DNA of 24,419 nt from positions 1 to 24,419 of the IMG/VR virus record IMGVR_UViG_3300027631_000130; one strand, given 5' to 3'. Origin of the DNA: a virus. Under the pieces are notes generated by a model. That model ran no database searches. It saw nothing but the letters and a program-made list of their open reading frames with translations, and was not told where the DNA came from. Shown here one piece after another: positions 15,820-22,793 of this stretch (within the stretch, counting starts at the first letter, position 1; every line of letters starts with the position of its first letter). The translations under genes and the position numbers were made by a program.

Positions 15820-15827
15820 GATAAATA
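15820..15827 (+). promoter_or_regulatory. T4-type late promoter-like box (GATAAATA)
   Basis: The box matches 7 of 8 positions of the T4 late consensus TATAAATA. It lies in the 43-bp gap after the protease gene, 20 nt before the ATG at 15848. The other two longer gaps hold the same ATAAATA core at 22 and 21 nt from the start codon, which supports function over chance in AT-rich DNA. Confidence 0.6.
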
Positions 15828-15847
15828 TAATATAAAGAGAGTTCACT

Positions 15848-16462
15848 ATGCAGAGTCAAGAAACAACTGGAATTCACATCGAAGGACATATTAAAATATG
15901 GGATCCTGAGTCTAAAACCGTCTATATTAATAAACGTAATGCAATACATTACGAAAATATCAGTATAGCATTAGCTAATAGCATAGCAAATAGCGGCACT
16001 GGATTTGTTTATGAAATGGCGTTTGGCAACGGCGGAACGGCCATAGATCCAACAGGTATTATAACTTATTTGACACCAAATAGTTCAGGGTCAAATGCCA
16101 GTTTATATAATCAAACTTTCCAAAAAGTAGTTAATCAAAATTCCAGTAATAATGCAGACCCTAGCAGAAACTTTATTGAAGTTAGACATGTTACTGGGAC
16201 AAATTATACCGATGTATTTGTAACTTGTTTATTAGACTACGGCGACGGTAACACTTCAGGGCAACAGGCGTTTGATAATACAACAGATGCAAATGGTTTG
16301 TTTGTTTTTGATGAATTAGGATTGAAGAGTTACAGCGCAAGCGGAAATAGTTTATTGCTAACTCATGTTATTTTTCACCCAGTACAAAAAAGTCTTAACA
16401 GATTAATTCAAATTGATTATACTGTTCGGATACAAAGTTTAACCGGCATTGTAGGAGTATAA
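15848..16462 (+). CDS. Phage structural protein of unknown function (204 aa)
   Basis: The product has no signal peptide, membrane segment or catalytic motif that I can recognise. It starts with GIHIEGHIKIWDPESKTVYI and KRNAIHYENISIALANSIAN. It continues with a beta-rich body (YEMAFGNGGTAID, FIEVRHVTGTNYTDVFVTC, DELGLKS) and ends LNRLIQIDYTVRIQSLTGIVGV. Its composition fits a small baseplate, fibre-connector or chaperone-type protein. It is the first gene after a late-promoter-like box and lies 3 bp before a collar-type fibre gene, so it may work with that fibre. The ribosome site is weak (GAGAG, 6 nt before the ATG). Real coding is supported by its length and by tight packing with the next gene; the function is not known. 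Confidence 0.8.
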   Translation: MQSQETTGIHIEGHIKIWDPESKTVYINKRNAIHYENISIALANSIANSGTGFVYEMAFGNGGTAIDPTGIITYLTPNSSGSNASLYNQTFQKVVNQNSSNNADPSRNFIEVRHVTGTNYTDVFVTCLLDYGDGNTSGQQAFDNTTDANGLFVFDELGLKSYSASGNSLLLTHVIFHPVQKSLNRLIQIDYTVRIQSLTGIVGV

Positions 16463-16465
16463 CAA

Positions 16466-18589
16466 ATGAGTTATCAAGTTACATTTACCGAAACAACTAA
16501 CCCTGCAAAACCTGCGCTAACTGTTGCAGATCAAACTTTAAATTCGCAAACAAGTTTAACTTTTGTAGGAAAAAATTATGCAGGATATGCTCCGGTTGTT
16601 GCAAACAATTTTTTACACTTATTAGAAAATTTTGCAAATAATAATCCGCCAGCAAATCCAATTGAAGGTCAATTGTGGTACGACAATACAAGCGGTGTAA
16701 GTTTGTTAAAAGTATTTGATGGAACTATTTGGACATCGGCAGGATCTGTAAAAAAAGCAGGTAACGCACCACTAGCGGCAAATAGTAATCCTGGAGACTT
16801 GTGGGTTAATACTACAACAGCACAGCTATATGTGTTCTCTGGTAGTAACTGGTTATTAGTTGGCCCGCAGTTTAGTTCTGGTAGCTTAACAGGTACAGTA
16901 GTTGATACTATTGTTGACACTTCAAATGTAACTCACAGTGTAATATCGTTATATGCTAATAACTATCAATTAGCAATTATAAGCAAAGAAACATTTACTC
17001 CAAAGTCAACAATTGTAGGATTTACCACTATTAATCAAGGTTTCAATCTTAGTTCAGTTGATTCGGCCAATACTACAAGTTTATCAAGGATATGGGGAAC
17101 TGCAAGTAATGCTGACGCACTGTTGGTAACTGGTGTATCAATTCCATCCGTAAACTTTTTAAGATCAGATGTTTCTAGTACTAGTAATTTTCCGTTAACT
17201 ATTCGAGCTGACGGCGGATTAACTATTGGTAGTAATTCAAGTTTCAACATTGGCCGCGATGGTACGAGTACGGTTTTATACTCGAAATCAAGCGGCGACA
17301 GTGTTGATTTTCGATTAAACAACAACAGTATACCAGTCACTGTATTACATATAGATGCATTAGCCCGAGTAGGAATTGGATCAAATAATACTGCACCTAC
17401 TGCTACATTAGATGTTGCCGGTACATTTACTTCCAGCGGTGATGTTTCAATAACTAGTACCACCGATGCATCATCTTTAACCACTGCAAGTATTAAAACA
17501 ACAGGCGGACTTTCAGTAACTAAAAATATCAGAATTGGCAAAGATGCAACTATCAACGGAAAACTATATTTAAATACATTAGATCCTACTACAGGATTAG
17601 AATCACCGGGCTCTGTAATATTGCCAAGTACTACTGGTATATTTGATATTGGATCAGAAACAAAATCATTTAGAAATGTTTATGCTGATACCTTTAGCGG
17701 AAATTTTACTGGATCATTTACCGGAACATTACAAGGTAGTATTAGTGGATCAGCCGCCCGACTAGCCAGTCCAACAGTTTTTAGTATGCAAGGAGATGTT
17801 AGCAGTGACAATATTAGTTTTACTGGACAAAGTTCTTTAGGAACTGCAACATTTACAACAACAATTAGCCAAAATTTTATTAGTAATAAATCTGCTGCCA
17901 CTGATTCATTGTTATCTGATCAAGTATTAGTCTACCGTGCTGGTAGTACAAATTTATTACGCATGACTAAAGAAACATTGCTAAGACATGTAGCAACTGT
18001 TCCTGTGGGCGCAATAATGCCATACGCAGGTACTAGTGTGCCAGATGGTTATTTATTGTGCGATGGTAGCGAAGTTAAAACTGCTAATTATCCAGAACTA
18101 TACGGAGTTATAGGATACACTTACAAATCAGCTACATTATTACTAGGTGCCGCAACATTTGCTCTTCCTGATCTTAGGGGAAGATTTCCCCTAGGCAGAG
18201 ATAATATGGATAACGACCAAAGAATTCCATCAAGAGACGATGCTAGCATTTTAATAGACGCAGGTGGCGGCTCCGCTAACAGAGTCACCGACGTTACAGC
18301 TGACATAGTTGGTACAGGGTCAGGTGCCCAAACAGTTACTCTAACACTTAATAATTTACCAGATCACAAACATAATCTTAGTAGCACTTCTGCACAATAT
18401 TATGCGGCAGGATTGCCCAGCGGAATTAGTGATACAGCCGCAGTACCGGGACTCGGACTTCCAAACTCGAGTACGGGCTCTGGCTTGCCAAATAGCGGCG
18501 GCATTATTGCAAGTACGTTAGGCTCAGCAGTTACAATAATGAATCCTTATGCAACTATAAATTATATAATTTTTACTGGTGTCCTATAA
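16466..18589 (+). CDS. Tail fibre with C-terminal phage tail collar domain (T4 gp12-like)
   Basis: This 707-aa protein starts with the N-terminal module shared by the next two genes (VGKNYAGYAPVVANNF, LLENFA, EGQLWYD, PGDLWVNT, about residues 1-190). Residues about 210-510 are fibre shaft sequence, including ATLDVAGTFTSSGDVSI, FRNVYADTFSGNFTGSFTG and SGSAARL. The tip is a tail collar domain: VPVGAIMPYAGTSVPDGYLLCDG (near 512-534), DLRGRFPLGRD (near 569-579) and a C-terminal MNPYATINYIIFTG. LPDHKHNL has His634-x-His636. In T4 gp12, an HxH pair from each of three chains binds zinc, so a trimeric metal-stabilised tip is plausible. An AGGAG site lies 8 nt before the ATG. The stop overlaps the next start by one base (TAATG). 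The likely role is a short tail fibre or receptor-binding protein. Confidence 0.9.
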   Translation: MSYQVTFTETTNPAKPALTVADQTLNSQTSLTFVGKNYAGYAPVVANNFLHLLENFANNNPPANPIEGQLWYDNTSGVSLLKVFDGTIWTSAGSVKKAGNAPLAANSNPGDLWVNTTTAQLYVFSGSNWLLVGPQFSSGSLTGTVVDTIVDTSNVTHSVISLYANNYQLAIISKETFTPKSTIVGFTTINQGFNLSSVDSANTTSLSRIWGTASNADALLVTGVSIPSVNFLRSDVSSTSNFPLTIRADGGLTIGSNSSFNIGRDGTSTVLYSKSSGDSVDFRLNNNSIPVTVLHIDALARVGIGSNNTAPTATLDVAGTFTSSGDVSITSTTDASSLTTASIKTTGGLSVTKNIRIGKDATINGKLYLNTLDPTTGLESPGSVILPSTTGIFDIGSETKSFRNVYADTFSGNFTGSFTGTLQGSISGSAARLASPTVFSMQGDVSSDNISFTGQSSLGTATFTTTISQNFISNKSAATDSLLSDQVLVYRAGSTNLLRMTKETLLRHVATVPVGAIMPYAGTSVPDGYLLCDGSEVKTANYPELYGVIGYTYKSATLLLGAATFALPDLRGRFPLGRDNMDNDQRIPSRDDASILIDAGGGSANRVTDVTADIVGTGSGAQTVTLTLNNLPDHKHNLSSTSAQYYAAGLPSGISDTAAVPGLGLPNSSTGSGLPNSGGIIASTLGSAVTIMNPYATINYIIFTGVL

Positions 18590-20313
18590 TGAGCTATACA
18601 ATTACAAAAACAGACGGTACAACAATAACACAAATTGTTGACGGAAGTTTAGATCAAACTTCAACAGACTTAACCCTTATAGGAAAAAATCTTTCGGGTT
18701 ATGGTATTTTTATTAATGAAAACTTAGTTAAATTATTAGAAAACTTTGCAAGCACGTCTCAGCCTCCGTACCCGCTAGCCGGACAACTATGGTTTGATAC
18801 TACTGAAAATAGATTAAAAGTATATGACGGAAATAATTTTAAAGTAAGTGGCGGCACCATTATTTCTCAAACTGTTCCAAGTTCAATTTCTGCTGGAGAT
18901 ATCTGGATTGACAGTACTAGACAACAACTATATTTTAATGACGGATTATCAACTAAACTTGCAGGCCCAGTGTATACATCATCTCAAGGAATAACAGGAT
19001 TTAATGCTGAAGACATTATTGATACTGTTGGAATTTCTCATACTATTTTGAAACTATATGTTGCACAATCTTTATTAGGAATTTTTAGTAAAGATTCTTT
19101 CACCCCTGCCTCAACCATTGCAGGATTTACAGGAAGTATTTCTACTGGATTTAATGTTAGTACATTAACTGGTGTAAAATTTAAAGTTTCTGCATCACAA
19201 GCAGATTCTTTGCTGGCAGCAGATGGCACTGCCCGCACAGCCGCAAACTTTTTGTCAACGTTAGATGACTCTGCAACAACTGGTACAATATCTATTCAAA
19301 ATGCTGTTCCCTTAGTACTAGGCGAAGGTGCAAGCACTGAAATAAATGCTACAACATCAATATTCCAGTTTAAATCAAATACCAGCAATCAAAACTTTGG
19401 CGTTAATTTACTCAGCGGAAGCGGCCTAACAACCGCTTTTTTCATTAATGCTACAACTCAACGTATGGGGGTTTATACAGAACTGCCAACTGCAACTTTA
19501 GACGTTAATGGTGATGCACGTATTCGAGGCAGTCTAACGGTTGAAGGGAATCTAACTTCCGTTAATACTACTAATGTTGAAATAGCTGATAAACTAATTG
19601 AATTAGCAAAGGTTGCAACACCTTCAAATTCGACAGCCAACGGCGGCGGAATCTCAGTGGAAGGCGGCACAGACGGAGATAAAACACTTACTTGGTCAAG
19701 TACTGGAGAAACGTGGACTTCTTCAGAACATTTTAACCTAGCAACTAATAAAGCGTATAGAATAAATGGTTTTGATGTGTTAAGTCAAACTAGTTTAGGC
19801 ACAACTGTGGCAAGCGCCCCGGGTTTAACTAGTGTTGGAACATTGTCTAGTTTGCAAGTTAGCAATTTAAATCTTAGTGGTACTACTATAGCCAGTACAA
19901 CAGCTAACGGTAATATAAACTTAACTCCAAACGGATCTGGAGCTGTTAATGTTGGTGGCAAACGTATAACCGGAGTAGCAACAGCTCTTCCAGGCGAAAT
20001 ATTTGACCCAATAAATGGTTCAGCTATTGATTACATATATGATGCTGCCAATAAAAATTATGTTGATACCAAAGTTAGAAAAGCATCAGTAGGACTAAGT
20101 GCAGATACTACTGGGTTAACTCCAGCACAAATTGCAACAAGTATACTTGCAAGAATATTTCCACCAACAGAACACGAAAGCGGTACTATACTACGATTAA
20201 TTTGCACCGACAAGCCAGAGTCTGGCACTGATTTAAACAGTAGATACAAACAATTTAACTTAACGCCAACTGTAGGCGAGACAAAAGAATGGCAATACGG
20301 CGGCCCGCTGTAA
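18589..20313 (+). CDS. Tail fibre paralogue 2 with a tip of unknown type
   Basis: This 574-aa protein shares its N-terminal 240 residues with its two neighbours (IGKNLSGYGIFINENLVKLL, LAGQLWFDTTENRLKVYDG, AGDIWIDS, ASQADSLLAADG). The shaft contains ATLDVNGDARIRGSLTVEGN and the fibre motif TNVEIADKLIELA (about residues 329-341), then GLTSVGTLSSLQVSNLNLSG. The last 78 residues (KASVGLSADTTGLTP, ILARIFPPTEHESGT, LICTDKPESGTDLNSRY) do not match a fibre tip that I recognise. The gene starts inside the previous stop codon (TAATG) and has no clear ribosome site, so it likely depends on coupled translation. The likely role is a tail fibre whose C-terminus sets a second binding specificity. Confidence 0.85.
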   Translation: MSYTITKTDGTTITQIVDGSLDQTSTDLTLIGKNLSGYGIFINENLVKLLENFASTSQPPYPLAGQLWFDTTENRLKVYDGNNFKVSGGTIISQTVPSSISAGDIWIDSTRQQLYFNDGLSTKLAGPVYTSSQGITGFNAEDIIDTVGISHTILKLYVAQSLLGIFSKDSFTPASTIAGFTGSISTGFNVSTLTGVKFKVSASQADSLLAADGTARTAANFLSTLDDSATTGTISIQNAVPLVLGEGASTEINATTSIFQFKSNTSNQNFGVNLLSGSGLTTAFFINATTQRMGVYTELPTATLDVNGDARIRGSLTVEGNLTSVNTTNVEIADKLIELAKVATPSNSTANGGGISVEGGTDGDKTLTWSSTGETWTSSEHFNLATNKAYRINGFDVLSQTSLGTTVASAPGLTSVGTLSSLQVSNLNLSGTTIASTTANGNINLTPNGSGAVNVGGKRITGVATALPGEIFDPINGSAIDYIYDAANKNYVDTKVRKASVGLSADTTGLTPAQIATSILARIFPPTEHESGTILRLICTDKPESGTDLNSRYKQFNLTPTVGETKEWQYGGPL

Positions 20314-20324
20314 CATCAAAATAG

Positions 20325-20332
20325 CATAAATA
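20325..20332 (+). promoter_or_regulatory. T4-type late promoter-like box (CATAAATA)
   Basis: The box matches 7 of 8 positions of TATAAATA. It lies in the 41-bp gap between fibre paralogues 2 and 3, 22 nt before the ATG at 20355. An AAGGA ribosome site follows at about 20336-20344. It shares the ATAAATA core and spacing with the boxes at 15820 and 22765. Confidence 0.6.
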
Positions 20333-20354
20333 CTGAAATAAGGAAAAGAGCGCA

Positions 20355-21830
20355 ATGGCATACACTATAAACAGATATAATGGAGCACAAATTACAGTAG
20401 TTGCTGACGGCACTATTGATACTACGCTCGATGTTAAACTAATTGGAAAAAACTACGCAGGGTACGGAGAAATTCAAAATGAAAATCTTGTATTTTTGCT
20501 TGAAAATTTTGCTAGCCCTACGCAACCTCCTCGCCCGCTTTCGGGGCAGGTATGGTTTGATAGTTCTAATAACAAATTAAAATTCTACGACGGAACAAAA
20601 TTTAAGACAACGGGCGGAGCAGAAGTTGCAACAACTCCGCCAACTGGATTATCTGAAGGTGATTTTTGGTGGGATAAAGCAAATACACAATTACATGCAT
20701 GGACAGGTACTAGATTTGAACTAATTGGCCCACAAGGTGTTGCCGGATCAGCAACAACGCAGATGCGCTCTGCTAGTTTAATAGACACTAACGGATCACC
20801 TCATGCAGTTATACAAGGTATTTCAAACGGACAAACTATATTTACTGTTAGTGCTGACGCCGATTTTACTTTAAATAACGCCGTAAATGCAATTACAGGG
20901 TTTACCAAAATTCGGCAGGGTGTTACTTTATGTTATACTAACTCAGAAGGCCCGTTGTTAGGGCAAACTACAAGTAATCATAGATTTTTTGGAACAGCAA
21001 CCAACGCAGAAAGATTAGGCGGATATGATATCAGTTCATTTGTATTAGCTGGCGCAACAAGTTTCACTTCATCAATTAATTTTTCTGATGTAGGATATAC
21101 AGTTGGTAATCCAGTTGTTAAGTTGCGGGTGTTTAATGATAGTGCCACTACTCCAACAATTTACAATCAACAGGGTGATACAATTGTTTTTAAGACAACT
21201 GTATCAAGTGCCGAAAGAACTCCAATGAAACTAGTAGGTACTGATATAGTACCAGGAGTTACACTTACTTCTAACTTAGGTTCACCTACTTTAAAGTTTA
21301 ATAACTTATATGCAAATTACATATACGGTACAATTGAACAAGCAGACAAGTTAACTGTTAACGGTGTTTATAGATCTGCAAGTACAGACCCAGGCATTAA
21401 TACTATTGCTGCCAGAGATGGAGTAGGCACTCTTTCGGCAATTTTATTCTCAGGTGTAGCAACGCAAGCTAATTATGCAGACTTAGCTGAAAAATATCTT
21501 GCTGATGCAGAATACGATGTAGGTACAGTAGTAATGATAGGCGGAGAAAAAGAAGTAACAGCTTGTCAACTTGGGTCACGTGCAATTGGCCCAGTATCTG
21601 TAAATCCTGCTTATTTAATGAATAAAGATTTAGAAAACGGAATAGCTATTGCATTGAAAGGCAGAGTGCCAGTAAAGGTTAGCGGTCCTATAGTTAAAGG
21701 TCAGCATTTAGTTGCTGGTGCAAACGGCACAGCGCAGTCTGCAGGATCAAGCAATCCAGACACATTTGCTATAGCATTAGAAAGCAACATTGATCCTTTA
21801 GTTAAATTAGTTGAATGTTTAATATTATAA
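20355..21830 (+). CDS. Tail fibre paralogue 3 with a DLAEKYLADAEY-type C-terminal domain
   Basis: This 491-aa protein has the shared N-terminal module (LIGKNYAGYGEIQNENLVFL, SGQVWFDSSNNKLKFYDG, EGDFWWDKANTQLHAWTG, FFGTATNAERLGGYDISS). The shaft is short. The C-terminal 120 residues begin NYADLAEKYLADAEYDVGTV (about residue 374) and continue with SVNPAYLMNKDL, IAIALKGRVPVKVSGP and KGQHLVAG. This domain ends many marine phage fibres and resembles the region around self-cleaving intramolecular chaperone tips; no cleavage residue is assigned here. The ribosome site AAGGAAAAGAG precedes the ATG, and a late-promoter-like box lies just upstream. The likely role is a host-recognition fibre with a tip different from its two upstream relatives. 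Confidence 0.87.
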   Translation: MAYTINRYNGAQITVVADGTIDTTLDVKLIGKNYAGYGEIQNENLVFLLENFASPTQPPRPLSGQVWFDSSNNKLKFYDGTKFKTTGGAEVATTPPTGLSEGDFWWDKANTQLHAWTGTRFELIGPQGVAGSATTQMRSASLIDTNGSPHAVIQGISNGQTIFTVSADADFTLNNAVNAITGFTKIRQGVTLCYTNSEGPLLGQTTSNHRFFGTATNAERLGGYDISSFVLAGATSFTSSINFSDVGYTVGNPVVKLRVFNDSATTPTIYNQQGDTIVFKTTVSSAERTPMKLVGTDIVPGVTLTSNLGSPTLKFNNLYANYIYGTIEQADKLTVNGVYRSASTDPGINTIAARDGVGTLSAILFSGVATQANYADLAEKYLADAEYDVGTVVMIGGEKEVTACQLGSRAIGPVSVNPAYLMNKDLENGIAIALKGRVPVKVSGPIVKGQHLVAGANGTAQSAGSSNPDTFAIALESNIDPLVKLVECLIL

Positions 21831-21840
21831 AGGAACAATT

Positions 21841-22722
21841 ATGGCTGGCGTAAATACTGCAATCTTAGCAACCGATTATAATACTATACAATCAAATGTT
21901 AATAGTATATTAGGTATTGGTTCAGGAGACTACGGTTACGGACAAACAGTTACTAGTAGTCAAGTTGCTAGAACTAATAGGATTACTGTAGCACAATGGA
22001 ATGCTTTGAGAACTGATTTATTGAAAGCACGTAATCATCAAACATCTGTAGACGAAAGCGGAGCTTTATCTATTGCGTCAACTACTACTCGTATTAGAGA
22101 AGCCGACAGATTGGCTTACAGCACATTTTCTAATTTAATAACTACAAATAGATTAGTAACACCTCCAAGTTCTCAAGCATCATTAACTACATTACAAACG
22201 GTCACACGAACTGCTCCCTGGGCAACTACTATTAGTCATGAAGTAACTATAACTTTTGCATCGGAAGATAATAGCAGATTTTTCTTTAATAGTGGAAGTT
22301 CGATTAAATTTAGTTCATCAATGACAGGATACTCTGCTGGAGTCAGCTTGTTAGTTAATCAATCGTGGGCTACATTGCTAGCAAATATGGGCATTATTAG
22401 CTTTAATGCATATTCAACTACATCATCTGGAACAGGAACATCTCAGGCAATTGGTTTTTATAATTTAACAACTACAAATCAATTAGTTTTTACCAAATTA
22501 GTCGAAGCAGGCAATCAATACACTCCTAATCAATATCAGTTGTATGTAAGGAAGTCTGGAAATTCTGTTATTTTCACACCAACATGGAGTTATGTTGAAG
22601 ATGGAAATTATGGATTCTTTGAACCAGCAGACGGCACACTAACTAGTTTAGTTCAAGCATATACTGCTACTGGATTAAATGTTTCAGTAACTGCTCCAAC
22701 AAGTTCTACAACTAATTTATAA
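21841..22722 (+). CDS. Phage structural/adhesin protein, short copy of a duplicated pair (293 aa)
   Basis: I do not recognise the family by name. The N-terminal part is partly helical (DYNTIQSNVNSILGIGSGDY, TVAQWNALRTDLLKARNHQ). The rest is beta-rich, with SRFFFNSGSSIKFSSSMTGY, LVFTKLVEAG and TPNQYQLYVRK. The whole protein matches the first roughly 295 residues of the gene that starts at 22794, but it stops where that one goes on to Calx-beta-like and glycine-rich domains. An AAAGGA ribosome site lies 6 nt before the ATG. It is 10 bp after fibre paralogue 3 and probably shares its transcript. Its place in the fibre cluster suggests a virion or fibre-associated protein. Confidence 0.82.
   Translation: MAGVNTAILATDYNTIQSNVNSILGIGSGDYGYGQTVTSSQVARTNRITVAQWNALRTDLLKARNHQTSVDESGALSIASTTTRIREADRLAYSTFSNLITTNRLVTPPSSQASLTTLQTVTRTAPWATTISHEVTITFASEDNSRFFFNSGSSIKFSSSMTGYSAGVSLLVNQSWATLLANMGIISFNAYSTTSSGTGTSQAIGFYNLTTTNQLVFTKLVEAGNQYTPNQYQLYVRKSGNSVIFTPTWSYVEDGNYGFFEPADGTLTSLVQAYTATGLNVSVTAPTSSTTNL
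21919..21968 (+). repeat. Duplicated coding segment, copy 1 (90% identical to 22875-22924)
   Basis: These 50 bases encode GSGD.GYGQTVTSSQVA and differ from 22875-22924 at only 5 positions by direct comparison. The rest of the two genes is more diverged, apart from a second near-identical patch encoding TPNQYQLY (about 22521-22551 and 23480-23510). Confidence 0.85.
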
Positions 22723-22735
22723 AAATGTGTAAGTT

Positions 22736-22761
22736 AAAGTATTTTTTAGTACCAATACTTT
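22736..22761. other. Inverted repeat in intergenic gap (weak hairpin)
   Basis: The arms aaagtatt (22736-22743) and aatacttt (22754-22761) are exact reverse complements around a 10-nt loop. Two more pairs, one of them G-U, can extend the stem. It lies just after the stop at 22722 and before the late-promoter-like box. All but one pair of the 8-bp core is A-T and no T-run follows, so it is at best a weak terminator or an RNA-processing/stability hairpin. Confidence 0.35.
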
Positions 22762-22764
22762 GAT

Positions 22765-22772
22765 AATAAATA
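22765..22772 (+). promoter_or_regulatory. T4-type late promoter-like box (AATAAATA)
   Basis: The box matches 7 of 8 positions of TATAAATA. It lies in the 71-bp gap, the longest in the window, 21 nt before the ATG at 22794. An AGGGGA ribosome site sits at 22783-22788. The distance to the start codon is the same, within 2 nt, as for the boxes at 15820 and 20325. Confidence 0.6.
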
Positions 22773-22793
22773 CACATATAATAGGGGACATTA

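Noticed and set aside
17035-17556. Minus-strand open frame of 173 codons
   Set aside because: It is antisense to the shaft of the collar fibre. Its Val/Leu/Ser-rich content follows from the reverse of Thr/Ser/Asn codons, and there is no support for expression.
18556-18563. TATAAATT, a 7 of 8 match to the late promoter, 25 nt before the start at 18589
   Set aside because: It encodes part of the conserved collar C-terminus (ATINYIIF), so the bases are explained by the protein. The position is also slightly outside the 20-22 nt spacing of the other boxes.
22736-22761. Hairpin as a standard intrinsic terminator
   Set aside because: The stem has a single G-C pair in its 8-bp core and no T-run follows it, so only a weak or different role is possible.
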